Under the pieces are notes generated by a model. The model searched no databases. It had not been told where the DNA came from and saw nothing but the letters and a program-made list of their open reading frames with translations. A stretch of 43,495 nucleotides of DNA from Acidithiobacillus sp. (GTDB lineage Bacteria > Pseudomonadota > Gammaproteobacteria > Acidithiobacillales > Acidithiobacillaceae). A program made the translations under genes and the position numbers. Below, piece after piece: positions 25,459 to 35,539 of this stretch (the first letter of the stretch is position 1; every line of letters starts with the position of its first letter). Location of the stretch: the NCBI GenBank assembly GCA_028697715.1, contig JAQVDS010000022.1:1-43495 (forward strand), written 5' to 3'.

Positions 25459-28260
25459 TCAGCCGGTATTACGCTGCCCGGCGGCAATCGCGTTGATGCT
25501 GCGCAGCAAGGGGTCGAGCCAGGTTTCGCGGAACTCGGGAGGGGTATCCTCGTTGCGGTACCGCCGGAGCAGGGCAAGCTGGATATGGTTCAGTGGCTCC
25601 ATGTAGACGTTGCGGCGCTGCAGGGAGAAGGCCAGTACCGGGTTTTCTTCGAGCAACTCTTGCTTCTCCTGGATGAGTAGGGTCTCCTGCATACTAACCA
25701 TAAATTCTGCATGGATTTTCGCAAAGATCTGCTGCGCGCACTTCTGATCGCGAGGTAGCGTCGCATATTCCGCGGCAAGTGTCATATCCGCTTTTGCCAT
25801 CGCCATGGTGATATTGCCCAGCAAGGAATGAAAAAATGGCCAGCGCTGGTACATTTTTCGCAGAAGCTCCAGACGTTCGGGGTCTTCGCCACGCCAGCTG
25901 CGAATGGCCGAGCCCAGTCCAAACCAGGCCGGCAAAACATGCCGCGACTGTGCCCAGGCAAAGACCCAGGGAATCGCGCGGATCGAGTTCATCGAGCGGT
26001 CGCCACGCTGACGATGCGAGGGACGGGAACCGATGTTCATATGGGCGATCTCGTTCAGCGGAGTGGCTTCGTAGAAGTAATCCATAAAGCCCGGAGTTTG
26101 TTGAATCAGTTCGCGGTAGACCGCTTCGCCGGCCTTAGTGAGTTCAGCCATGACTTTGAGGAAGCTGGGATTATCGGTTGGCACCGCCTGTATCAAACCA
26201 AAGCTGGCGCGCATCAATCCGGTCACGCCGACGGTTAGCTCATATACTGCGGTTTCCAGGTTGGCATATTTGAACGAAAGCACCTCTCCCTGCTCGGTAA
26301 TCTTGATCTGCCCGCGGACGGTATTGGCCGGCTGCGCCAGAATGGCTTCGTGGGTAGGTCCACCGCCGCGGCCGACGCTCCCGCCGCGGCCGTGAAAGAC
26401 CCGGATATGAATGCGCCGGCGATCTGCCAGCGCGCTCAGTTCGAGCTGTGCTTGGTATAACGACCAGCTTGAGGAGAGAATGCCGCCATCCTTGCAGGAG
26501 TCCGAGTATCCCAGCATGACTTCCTGCACATTTTCCTGGCTGCGCAGGATCTCGGCATACTCCGGATTGTCGAGTAACCTTCCCATTACGGCTTCCATGC
26601 GTTCGAGATCGTGGATGGTCTCAAACAGCGGAGTGACTGCGATCTCGCTATACAAGCCTTGGCGTGACCAGCCGGCAAGGCCAAATTCTTTTGCTAAGAC
26701 CAGGACTTCCAGAATATGGCTGGCCTCGTGGGTCATCGATACCACGTAATTCCCAAACGCGCGTTCTCCGACCTCCCGGCGCAACTGGCCGATACACTTG
26801 AACATCGCGCAGGTCTCCAGCGCTATTGGAGAGATTTGGTCGGGCACGCCTTCGACCAGTCTACCGGGCTTGCGCAGGGCATCACTCAACACAGCAAGTT
26901 TCTGTTCTTCCTCCATCTCGGCATAACCCTGAAACTCCGCTATCCCTGCAAAGAGTTCCGTGAGGGTGCGGGTATGTACGGTCGACTCTTGCCGAATATC
27001 CAGCGACGCCAGGTGGAATCCGAAGGTTTCTACCAGCCAAACGAGGTCCTGCACCGTATGATTGGCGATGTATTCATCACCGTGGCCGCGCAGAGAGTCA
27101 CGAACCAATATCAGATCGGCGAGAAAGTCCTGGTCACTGATGTACGCCGGAGTATCCGCCGCAAAGCCGCTGCCACTTTGACCATTTTCGAGCTGGTGCA
27201 GACGCAGATCAAGCCGGGTCATCATGTAGCGCAACTTCCGCCGGTATGGCTCGCTGGGAAAGCGTTGATTCACCCATTCCGCAAGCTCTGGAAAGTCGTC
27301 GGCGTCCTTCTCCAGGGAGGCGAGGAGGATCGGCGAAATGTTGCAAAAGCGCGCCGAGTGCCCTAATAGTGGATAGAGTTCGGAGAGACGCCGCTGGTAC
27401 TCGCGGAGGACCTCGATACTCTGCGTGCGCAGGGTCCAGCCGGTGATGGCCGCGGTCACGTTGGGGTTGCCATCGCGATCCCCGCCGATCCAGGAGCCGA
27501 AGCGAATGAAAGCGGGAATATCGACCTGCCGATCGCCGTACACCCGGCGCGCTGCACGCCGGGCGGCGTGATAGGTCATCGGTACTGCCTGAAAGAGACT
27601 GTCGCGAAAATAGAAGAGGCCATTTTCGACTTCGTCCTGCACCTGCGGTTGGTTAGTCCGCACCTCCTCCGTCTCCCAGAGGATCTGAATCTGCGCTTGC
27701 AGTTGACGCAGCACGTCACCTTCTTCCTCTTCGGTCAAGGTCGGGTCATCCAGGGCCTTGCTGGTGAGGAAGATCCGTCGCAGAGCATGCAGTACGGTGC
27801 GGCGCTTGGACTCGGTAGGATGCGCCGTAAAAACCGGCAGGTAGCGCAGCTGGCCCAGCAGAAACTGCAGCTGTCCGGCATTTATGCCGGCCTCCTGCAA
27901 ACGCCGGAAGGTATCTTCAAAGGAGCCAACCCAAAGCCCGCCGCCGCGCTGCAACAAGCGACGCCGCTGTACATGCTGGAACTCCTCCTCGGCGATGTTG
28001 ACCAAACTGAAGTACGTGTTGAATGCACGGATGACAAGTACGAGGTCATCCTGGGGCAGGGCATCGATGAAACGGGCAAGGCGCTGACGAAGCTTGGCAT
28101 CTTCCCGGCGATGCAGGCGGATGTAGCCCTGGCGAAGCTGCTCTACGGCGCTGAATACCCGCTCGCCGGCCTGCTCGCGCAACACCTCTCCCAGAATGTT
28201 TCCCAAGCGTTTTACGCGAGCACGCAACGCGCGGTCGCTGGTTAGTTTTTTGGCGTCCAC
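25459..28260 (-). CDS. ppc: Phosphoenolpyruvate carboxylase
   Basis: PEPC adds bicarbonate to PEP giving oxaloacetate, the anaplerotic feed of the TCA pathway. In autotrophs it supplies C4 acids for biosynthesis. Length is 933 residues. The catalytic histidine is H147 in VFTAHPTESKRR. Others present are GGDRDGNPNVT, the flexible loop HGRGGSVGRGGGPTH, and the conserved C-terminal NTG. The start is GTG at 28260, preceded on the minus strand by GGGGAGAG. A possible TTGACC...TAAGTT promoter (rev. 28334-28307) is weak. It is divergent from hfq. Confidence 0.97.
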   Translation of the reverse strand: MDAKKLTSDRALRARVKRLGNILGEVLREQAGERVFSAVEQLRQGYIRLHRREDAKLRQRLARFIDALPQDDLVLVIRAFNTYFSLVNIAEEEFQHVQRRRLLQRGGGLWVGSFEDTFRRLQEAGINAGQLQFLLGQLRYLPVFTAHPTESKRRTVLHALRRIFLTSKALDDPTLTEEEEGDVLRQLQAQIQILWETEEVRTNQPQVQDEVENGLFYFRDSLFQAVPMTYHAARRAARRVYGDRQVDIPAFIRFGSWIGGDRDGNPNVTAAITGWTLRTQSIEVLREYQRRLSELYPLLGHSARFCNISPILLASLEKDADDFPELAEWVNQRFPSEPYRRKLRYMMTRLDLRLHQLENGQSGSGFAADTPAYISDQDFLADLILVRDSLRGHGDEYIANHTVQDLVWLVETFGFHLASLDIRQESTVHTRTLTELFAGIAEFQGYAEMEEEQKLAVLSDALRKPGRLVEGVPDQISPIALETCAMFKCIGQLRREVGERAFGNYVVSMTHEASHILEVLVLAKEFGLAGWSRQGLYSEIAVTPLFETIHDLERMEAVMGRLLDNPEYAEILRSQENVQEVMLGYSDSCKDGGILSSSWSLYQAQLELSALADRRRIHIRVFHGRGGSVGRGGGPTHEAILAQPANTVRGQIKITEQGEVLSFKYANLETAVYELTVGVTGLMRASFGLIQAVPTDNPSFLKVMAELTKAGEAVYRELIQQTPGFMDYFYEATPLNEIAHMNIGSRPSHRQRGDRSMNSIRAIPWVFAWAQSRHVLPAWFGLGSAIRSWRGEDPERLELLRKMYQRWPFFHSLLGNITMAMAKADMTLAAEYATLPRDQKCAQQIFAKIHAEFMVSMQETLLIQEKQELLEENPVLAFSLQRRNVYMEPLNHIQLALLRRYRNEDTPPEFRETWLDPLLRSINAIAAGQRNTG

Positions 28261-28475
28261 AAACTCTCCCCGGTACGGAATGTTGGCATGGGTGGTAATG
28301 CAGAGAACTTATCGGCAATCCGGCAAAAGGTCAAAGACCCGTCCTGACGAAGTCTACGCGACGGGGGTGTTGGCATGCTGTCAGCACGGTCTCTTCCCCA
28401 TAGCGCACCGACATCTTTTGAGTTAGGCTAAGGACACTAGCCGATGGCACAATTTGCGTAAAAAAGGAGACAATA

Positions 28476-28748
28476 GTGGCCAGTCAACAAAAAGGGCAAA
28501 TTTTGCAAGACCCTTTCCTCAATCTGTTGCGTAAGGAGCACGTTCCGGTAGCCATCTATCTGGTCAACGGCATCAAGTTGCAGGGCTTTGTCGAATCCTT
28601 CGACCAGTTCGTTGTGCTGTTGCGCAACAATGTCAGCCAGATGATCTATAAGCACGCGATTTCCACGGTGGTCCCCAGTCGCGACGTGCGCTTGCCACTG
28701 CCGGAAGTGGAAGGCGAAGCGACTGCCGGAGATGAGGCCGCAGACTGA
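28476..28748 (+). CDS. hfq: RNA chaperone Hfq
   Basis: Hfq is a hexameric Sm-like protein that matches small RNAs to mRNAs. The product has 90 residues: the N-terminal [20 protein letters not shown], the Sm1 core [15 protein letters not shown], the Sm2 [10 protein letters not shown] (58-67), and a short acidic tail. Start is GTG 28476 behind AAAAAGGAGA. The 215-nt region between ppc and hfq contains no further gene; a 5-bp GGCTA/TAGCC hairpin (28426-28442) is too small to interpret. The hfq stop overlaps the proposed hflX start. Confidence 0.98.
   Translation: MASQQKGQILQDPFLNLLRKEHVPVAIYLVNGIKLQGFVESFDQFVVLLRNNVSQMIYKHAISTVVPSRDVRLPLPEVEGEATAGDEAAD
28731..28737 (+). promoter_or_regulatory. 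Ribosome site supporting a CTG start for hflX
   Basis: GATGAGG inside the hfq 3' end lies 7 nt before CTG 28745, which overlaps the hfq stop (CTGA). The upstream in-frame stop TGA at 28733 leaves no ATG, GTG or TTG that would cover the HflX N-terminal domain. Confidence 0.5.
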
Positions 28749-30055
28749 GTCAGAGCCCAGGGATTCAGCGGTCGCATCGGGACCGCTGCTTACTGATTCA
28801 CCTTTCTACGCCCGGGGGTCCGGCGGACGATGGTGGAGAGGAGTTTCAGCAGTTGGCGGCAGACACTGGTGCCGAAATACTGGGCCTGTGGACGGTGTCG
28901 CGCGCGCGCCTGGATCCCGCCACTTGTGTTGGAAGTGGCAAAGTTCAGGAAATTGCCGATTTTGTGCGTGCCAACGCGGTCGATCTGATTCTTTTTGACC
29001 GTCCGCTGAGTCCGATTCAGGAACGGAACCTGGAGCGCGCCTGTGCTGCGCGGGTCATCGACCGGGTGGGACTCATCCTCGACATTTTTGCCCGGCGTGC
29101 GCGTACGCACGAGGGACAACTGCAGGTCGAACTGGCACAACTGGATCACTTGCGCACCCGGCTTGTGCGTGGCTGGACCCACCTCGAGCGGCAGCGGGGT
29201 GGCATCGGCCTGCGCGGACCTGGCGAAACGCAGCTGGAAACAGATCGCCGCTTGATTGGTGTGCGGATTCGCATCTTGCGCGAGCGGTTGGCACGGGTCG
29301 CTGCCCAGCGAGCCACGCAGCGACGCGCTCGGCTGCGTGCACCTGCGCCCACGGTTGCCTTGGTTGGCTATACCAACGCTGGAAAATCTTCGCTTTTCAA
29401 TGTGCTGACGGCAAATGATCAGTATGCCGCCGATCAGCTCTTTGCCACACTGGATCCTGCTATTCGTCGCCTCTCCGGCAATGGACCGACTAGCTTGCTG
29501 GCTGATACCGTGGGATTTCTGCGCGATCTGCCGACGGAGTTGATCGCCGCTTTTCGCGCTACCCTGGAAGAGGTGGGGCAGGCCCAATTGCTGCTGCACG
29601 TCATTGACGCAGCGGCGCCCGATCGCGATGCGCAAATTCTTGCGGTGGAAAACGCTCTTGTCGAGATTGGCGCGGCCGGCGTGCCGCGTCTACGCGTATT
29701 CAACAAGATCGATCTGTTGGGTGAGGAGGCGCGAGAACGGGTAGATGAAACTGGCCAGGTGAGCGATCTCTGGCTCAGTGCTCATAGCGGTGCCGGCGTG
29801 GCCCGCCTGGCGGAAGTAATCACTCGGCGCTTGCACGGTACCCGCCTGCGTCTGCGTTGTACGCTGCGACCAGAGGCGGGGGCGCTGCGCGCACGCCTCT
29901 TTCGTGAGGCCGCGGTCCTGGAGGAACGTTTCGATAGCGAGGGGAGTGATCACCTGCTCATCGAAATCGACCAACAAACCTGGGCCGGTTTGCAGGCAGA
30001 AATCGGGGCAGAGAGTTGTCAGCGGGAGGATCTGCCTTCTACAATGCGCCCATAG
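28745..30055 (+). CDS. hflX: Ribosome-associated GTPase HflX
   Basis: HflX is a GTPase that binds and splits stalled 70S ribosomes, notably under heat stress. Read from CTG 28745 it has 436 residues, near the family norm. The N-terminal nucleotide-binding domain then includes [14 protein letters not shown] and VGSGKVQEI. The linker motif [19 protein letters not shown] is intact. The G domain has GYTNAGKSS (208-216), a [10 protein letters not shown] switch and NKID. The first standard start, TTG 28853, would drop about 36 residues and the first strand and helix. It is followed after 20 nt by hflK. Confidence 0.93.
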   Translation: MSQSPGIQRSHRDRCLLIHLSTPGGPADDGGEEFQQLAADTGAEILGLWTVSRARLDPATCVGSGKVQEIADFVRANAVDLILFDRPLSPIQERNLERACAARVIDRVGLILDIFARRARTHEGQLQVELAQLDHLRTRLVRGWTHLERQRGGIGLRGPGETQLETDRRLIGVRIRILRERLARVAAQRATQRRARLRAPAPTVALVGYTNAGKSSLFNVLTANDQYAADQLFATLDPAIRRLSGNGPTSLLADTVGFLRDLPTELIAAFRATLEEVGQAQLLLHVIDAAAPDRDAQILAVENALVEIGAAGVPRLRVFNKIDLLGEEARERVDETGQVSDLWLSAHSGAGVARLAEVITRRLHGTRLRLRCTLRPEAGALRARLFREAAVLEERFDSEGSDHLLIEIDQQTWAGLQAEIGAESCQREDLPSTMRP

Positions 30056-30075
30056 TCCGGGGTAAGGAGAGCGGG

Positions 30076-31206
30076 ATGCCGTGGAGTGATCCAGGCGGAA
30101 ACGGTAAACAAGACGGTAACGGCAGCAATAAGGGTCCCTTGGGACGGCGTCCCGGAAATTCCGGCGCAAGCTGGAATATCGACAAGATCACCAAAGAACT
30201 GCGCAAGCTCGGCGGCAAACTGTCGTCGTCTCCCGGATCTGGACCGCGACGAAAAATTCCTTTTCTTCGTTGGTTTCCCCTAATCGTGGTGCTTGTGCTG
30301 ATTGGCGTCTGGCTGCTCTCCGGCTTCTATCAAGTCGGCAGCGGTCAGGAGGGCATCGTGCTGCGCTTCGGTCGTGTGGTCGCCACCGTGCCGCCGGGAA
30401 GCCACTATCATTGGCCCAGTCCCATCGAGATGGTTGAGACCGTCGAGGTTGGGCGCAGCCGGCGCTTGGTCCTGGGCTACGGGGATTCGGGAGAGGCACT
30501 CAGCCCAGGTCGCATCCTCACCAGCAATAATGAGGTAGTCGATGTGCGCTATGCCGCGGATTACCGCATTGCGCATCCCCGCGACTTTCTTTTTGCCAGC
30601 AGTAATCCGCAGCAATATCTGGCTTTTGTATTGAGCGCTGCATTGCGCCAGGTGACTAGCGGCATGAGTTCTCAACAGCTGCTTGCCATGGCACACGCGC
30701 CGCTCGAACAGCAGCTTCTGCAGAAGGCACAAAATCTCCTGGCCGGCAGCGATAGTGGCATCAGCCTGCAATCCGTGCAGATCATCGAACTCACCCATCC
30801 GAAGGCGCTGGATGCCGAGTACGAGAAGATTACCAAGGCGCGCAAGGATGCTGCAGAGCAAGCCGAGCAGGCGAAGGCAGATACCGCCAAGACACTGCTT
30901 GCCGCCAAGACTGAGGCCGCCAAGATGACCGATCGCGCCAGCGTGCAGGCAGAACAGTTGCTCGGTAAGGCACAAGGAGACGTCGCACGTTTCAATGCCG
31001 TCTACCAGGCCTATCAGCAGGATCCGCAAATCAGCACCAAGCAGATGTATCTGCAGACCATGCAGGACATACTGGCTAAGGCAGGCAAGATCGTCGTGGC
31101 GGATGGAAATGGTGCGCAGGTGGCAGTACAGGTTGCTGCACCTACCCAGTCAGCCCCGGCAGGCAAAGCCAGTGCCCCCACCAGCAGTGGAGATAAGGCC
31201 TCATGA
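30076..31206 (+). CDS. hflK: FtsH protease modulator HflK
   Basis: HflK and HflC form a large SPFH-family cage around FtsH in the inner membrane, limiting its proteolysis. From ATG 30076 the product has 376 residues: a Gly/Asn-rich cytoplasmic N-terminus (PWSDPGGNGKQDGNG), one transmembrane helix (about 75-95), the SPFH/band 7 domain, a long Ala/Glu/Lys coiled coil, and a Pro/Ala/Ser-rich tail. AAGGAG (30064-30069) sits 6 nt before this ATG. An open frame from 30016 is not supported. The stop overlaps hflC (ATGA). Confidence 0.95.
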   Translation: MPWSDPGGNGKQDGNGSNKGPLGRRPGNSGASWNIDKITKELRKLGGKLSSSPGSGPRRKIPFLRWFPLIVVLVLIGVWLLSGFYQVGSGQEGIVLRFGRVVATVPPGSHYHWPSPIEMVETVEVGRSRRLVLGYGDSGEALSPGRILTSNNEVVDVRYAADYRIAHPRDFLFASSNPQQYLAFVLSAALRQVTSGMSSQQLLAMAHAPLEQQLLQKAQNLLAGSDSGISLQSVQIIELTHPKALDAEYEKITKARKDAAEQAEQAKADTAKTLLAAKTEAAKMTDRASVQAEQLLGKAQGDVARFNAVYQAYQQDPQISTKQMYLQTMQDILAKAGKIVVADGNGAQVAVQVAAPTQSAPAGKASAPTSSGDKAS

Positions 31207-32081
31207 AACCGATGACCTGGGGCTGGATAGCCCTGGCAGTTGCTGTTTTGCTCTACCTGCTATCCGCCAGTTTCTACCAGCTGCGTCCAGGGCAGAGTGC
31301 GGTCATTCTCAACGCCGGGCACGTAGCAGCGGAGCGCTCGCAGGCAGGCCTCTACGTCCACTGGCCTTTTTTACAATCGGTGCAGGTCATTGATACCCGT
31401 AGACGCAGCCAGAGCACCAAGGCAGTCACAGTCACGCCGGCTACGGGACCGAGTCTGCAGCTCGACTGTTTTGTGCAGTGGCACGTGAGCGACGCAGAAA
31501 AGTTTTACCAGCGGGGACTGAACACTGCCTTGGCCGAGAGCCAGATCAGTGATGTCGTGCAAGCCGCTCTCTCGCGCATCGTCGATAAAAATCCTGGCGT
31601 GACGCCAAGTAATGTCGTTCTGGACACTTGGCAGCAAACCTTGCGTAGCCAAGTGAGAGATTCTCTCGCGCGCGATGGCATTTCTCTGGATGAGCTGCAT
31701 TTTCTGGAACTTGGCTTGACTGCAGAGGCGCAACAGGACGTCTATCGGCAAATGCGAACGGAACTGCAGAGCAAGCTTGCGGCGGAAGAGCTGGCCGGCA
31801 AGGAGCGGGTGGAGCAGATCAAAAATGCCGCTGATAAGGAACGCCAGCAAGTCCTCAGCCAGGCCTATGCCTCGGCGCAGCAAACCTTGGGCAAGGCGCA
31901 AGCACAGGCAGCCAAGCTCTATGCCGATGCCTACGGAAAAAATCCACGTTTTTATGCCTTTTATCGCAGTCTCGAGGTATTGCGTGATAGCACCAAGGCA
32001 GGCGACGTCTGGGTCCTGCCTGCCAACTCTCCGTTACTCCGCTATCTCCATGAGGGACTGCAAGGAGGCGGCAAGCCGTGA
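31203..32081 (+). CDS. hflC: FtsH protease modulator HflC
   Basis: This 292-residue partner of HflK has an N-terminal anchor (WIALAVAVLLYLLSASFYQL, residues 6-25). The SPFH/band 7 domain begins LRPGQSAVILNAGHV, and a coiled coil rich in Ala, Gln and Lys ends in KNPRFYAFYRSLEVLRDS, a typical HflC signature. It is slightly shorter than E. coli HflC (334). It ends in a GTGA overlap with hisZ, an uncommon coupling of a protease modulator to histidine biosynthesis that recurs in several proteobacteria. Confidence 0.95.
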   Translation: MKPMTWGWIALAVAVLLYLLSASFYQLRPGQSAVILNAGHVAAERSQAGLYVHWPFLQSVQVIDTRRRSQSTKAVTVTPATGPSLQLDCFVQWHVSDAEKFYQRGLNTALAESQISDVVQAALSRIVDKNPGVTPSNVVLDTWQQTLRSQVRDSLARDGISLDELHFLELGLTAEAQQDVYRQMRTELQSKLAAEELAGKERVEQIKNAADKERQQVLSQAYASAQQTLGKAQAQAAKLYADAYGKNPRFYAFYRSLEVLRDSTKAGDVWVLPANSPLLRYLHEGLQGGGKP

Positions 32082-33298
32082 GCAAACGTAAAGATACCCT
32101 GGCGAGTTGGATCTTGCCCGCCGGTTTTGAGGATATGGGACCGCAGCAGGCGGCAGCGCTCGAAGGAAAGCGTCGTGAGTTGCTGGATCTCTTTGCATCC
32201 TGGGGATACCGACAGGTGATCCCGCCCATGCTGGAGCATCTGGAGGGCTTGCTGACTGGTAGCGCCATCGATCTCGATCTGGAAACCTGGAAGGTACTCG
32301 ATCAGGCCAGTGGGCGTGTGCTGGGCTTCCGCTCGGATATGACGCCACAAATGGCGCGGATCGATGTGCAGATGGCACGCGGTGACGAGGCGCGACGCCT
32401 GAGTTACGCCGGCACCGTGTTGCGCGCACGCCCCGATGCCTTGGGCGGGAGCCGCGCGCCCTTTCAGGTGGGGGCCGAGATGTTTGGCGTCGCTAGTGCG
32501 GATGCCGATCTCGAGATTCTGAGCCTGATGGTGGAGAGCGTACAGCGCTGCTGTCCAGGTAGCGAACTGGTATTGGATCTGGGGCATGTCGCAATTCCGC
32601 AATGCCTGGCAGAAGCGTGCGGGCTTGGTCAGCAGGACCGAGAGGAGCTATTACGTTTCCTGGAACGCAAGGCCTGGCCGGATCTGCGACAGCTTCTGCA
32701 GGCGGATGCGGTGCCTCCGCAACAGACCGAGGCATTTCGAGCGTTGTCCGAACTGCATGGCGATCACGAAATCCTGGATCGCGCCCGGCAACGCTTTGCA
32801 TCTTATCCCGTCATTCTGCGCGCCCTGGAAGAGCTCGATTTTGTCTGGAAAGTACTTGCCCAGCGCTATCCGCAGCTCTGCATTCGTGCGGATCTGGCGG
32901 AAATGCAGGGGCATCGCTACCACACCGGCATGCTCTTTGCCTTGTTTTCGCCGCAACGGGGCGCGGCGATTGCCCGCGGTGGGCGCTATGACGGTGTCGG
33001 CAAGGCCTTTGGCCGCTATCGTCCGGCGACCGGATTCAGTCTCGATTTACGTCCCTTGTTGCGCGATCTGAGCGAAGAAAGAAATTCTCCACGGGTCTGG
33101 GCCCCGGGTGGTTCCGACCCCAGCCTGTGGCAGGCCATACAGGATCTGCGTGCACAAGGGTATACCGTTGTCCAGGACCTGGCTGGTGGCGTCCCCGCGC
33201 AACCGCTGCCGGCAGGCTTCGACGCCTGCCTGGTAGTGGAGGGGGGGCGATGGACACTGGCCGGCCGCGAGCCTGAATTTCCCTTTTCTGCATCCTGA
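32078..33298 (+). CDS. hisZ: ATP phosphoribosyltransferase regulatory subunit HisZ
   Basis: HisZ is a histidyl-tRNA synthetase paralogue that binds short-form HisG and makes the first histidine-biosynthesis enzyme active and histidine-sensitive. The 406-residue product keeps class II core elements (GFRSDMTPQMARIDVQ, GGRYDGVGKAFGR) but lacks the HisRS anticodon domain and intact HisRS-specific motifs; a true hisS is at 15389. The start is GTG 32078 in the hflC stop. hisG is outside the window and should be of the short type. Confidence 0.92.
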   Translation: MSKRKDTLASWILPAGFEDMGPQQAAALEGKRRELLDLFASWGYRQVIPPMLEHLEGLLTGSAIDLDLETWKVLDQASGRVLGFRSDMTPQMARIDVQMARGDEARRLSYAGTVLRARPDALGGSRAPFQVGAEMFGVASADADLEILSLMVESVQRCCPGSELVLDLGHVAIPQCLAEACGLGQQDREELLRFLERKAWPDLRQLLQADAVPPQQTEAFRALSELHGDHEILDRARQRFASYPVILRALEELDFVWKVLAQRYPQLCIRADLAEMQGHRYHTGMLFALFSPQRGAAIARGGRYDGVGKAFGRYRPATGFSLDLRPLLRDLSEERNSPRVWAPGGSDPSLWQAIQDLRAQGYTVVQDLAGGVPAQPLPAGFDACLVVEGGRWTLAGREPEFPFSAS

Positions 33299-34609
<1,311 letters not shown>

Positions 34610-34672
34610 GCTTGAGTTTCTTGTCTTTTCTTATCTGCATTGCGTAGTATGTGGCCTATCATTCCCAGTGGC

Positions 34673-34729
34673 TGTCATCAAAGTGTCATAAAACTGTCGC
34701 ACTATTGTCATGGTTTTGGGTCATACTAT
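34673..34729 (+). promoter_or_regulatory. Tandem Pho boxes and -10 of the olsBA promoter
   Basis: Four repeats start exactly 11 nt apart at 34673, 34684, 34695 and 34706: TGTCATCAAAG, TGTCATAAAAC, TGTCGCACTAT, TGTCATGGTTT. The first two match the Pho-box consensus nearly perfectly. TACTAT (34724-34729) is a plausible -10, 18 nt after the start of the last repeat (16 nt in the pst promoter). It leaves a short leader with GAGGG before the olsB ATG. Confidence 0.85.
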
Positions 34730-34762
34730 TGTTTGCTGCAACCCGAACAGGGGGATTGAGGG

Positions 34763-35539
34763 ATGCTCGAAACGCAAGTTCAGAAGGACATGGGTCGTAA
34801 TACGAAAAAAGGGGAGCGCTCGCTGCGACTGTATCTCGCCCGCCATCAGGATGAGATCGAGGCCGCACAACGGCTGCGCTATCGGGTGTTCAGTGCGGAG
34901 TATGGCGCCCAGCTGAGTGGCCCGCCGGGAATCGATCAGGATGAGTATGATCCCTTCTGCGAGCACCTGATCGTCGAGGATGAGGTCCGTCAGGAGGTGG
35001 TTGGTACCTATCGTCTTTTCCTGCCCGAGCAAGTAGCCAACGTAGGCCGCTATTATGCGCAGACAGAATTTGACCTGTCGCGTCCCCTGGCCCTGGGCTC
35101 ACGGGTCATGGAGCTCGGTCGCTCCTGCGTACATCCAGACTATCGTCAGGGAGCCGTGATCGTGCTGTTATGGTCTGGCTTGGCAGAGGCCATGGGCATG
35201 TGGGACATCGACCATCTCATGGGTTGCGCCAGCGTGCACAGCACCGATGGTCCGGCGCTTGGCGCCCTGTATCGCTCGCTGGAGCAGCAGATGGTGCCAG
35301 CAGAGCAGCGCGTCTTTCCCCTGCGCCAGGTACCCGGCTTCGATCCCGACGCCCAGGTGGAGCCCGTCGAGTTGCCGGCATTGCTGAAAGGCTACTTACG
35401 GGCAGGGGTGCGGCTGGGGGGCGAGCCGTATTGGGACCCCCAGTTCCATTGTGCTGACTTTTTTGTGTGGTGCGATTCGCGACTTATTACCTCGCGCTAC
35501 CAGCAGCGTTTTCTGGATCCTGTGGTCCAAGGCAAATGA
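34763..35539 (+). CDS. olsB: L-ornithine N-alpha-acyltransferase (ornithine lipid synthesis, step 1)
   Basis: OlsB transfers a 3-hydroxyacyl group from acyl carrier protein to ornithine, giving lyso-ornithine lipid. The 258-residue protein has a GNAT/autoinducer-synthase-like fold. Family marks are LRYRVFSAEYGAQ (residues 37-49), DPFCEHLIVED, VVGTYRLFLPEQ, MELGRSCVHPDYR, MGCASVHSTDG and LLKGYLRAGVRLGGEPYWDP. Start is ATG 34763 with GAGGG just upstream. It lies immediately after a Pho-box promoter and overlaps olsA by ATGA, the classic two-gene ols arrangement. The fold is shared with hemolysin-annotated proteins, but neighbour and motifs favour OlsB. Confidence 0.88.
   Translation: MLETQVQKDMGRNTKKGERSLRLYLARHQDEIEAAQRLRYRVFSAEYGAQLSGPPGIDQDEYDPFCEHLIVEDEVRQEVVGTYRLFLPEQVANVGRYYAQTEFDLSRPLALGSRVMELGRSCVHPDYRQGAVIVLLWSGLAEAMGMWDIDHLMGCASVHSTDGPALGALYRSLEQQMVPAEQRVFPLRQVPGFDPDAQVEPVELPALLKGYLRAGVRLGGEPYWDPQFHCADFFVWCDSRLITSRYQQRFLDPVVQGK

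Noticed and set aside
28426..28442. Small GGCTA/TAGCC inverted repeat upstream of hfq
   Set aside because: Five base pairs with a 7-nt loop is too weak to call an operator or terminator.
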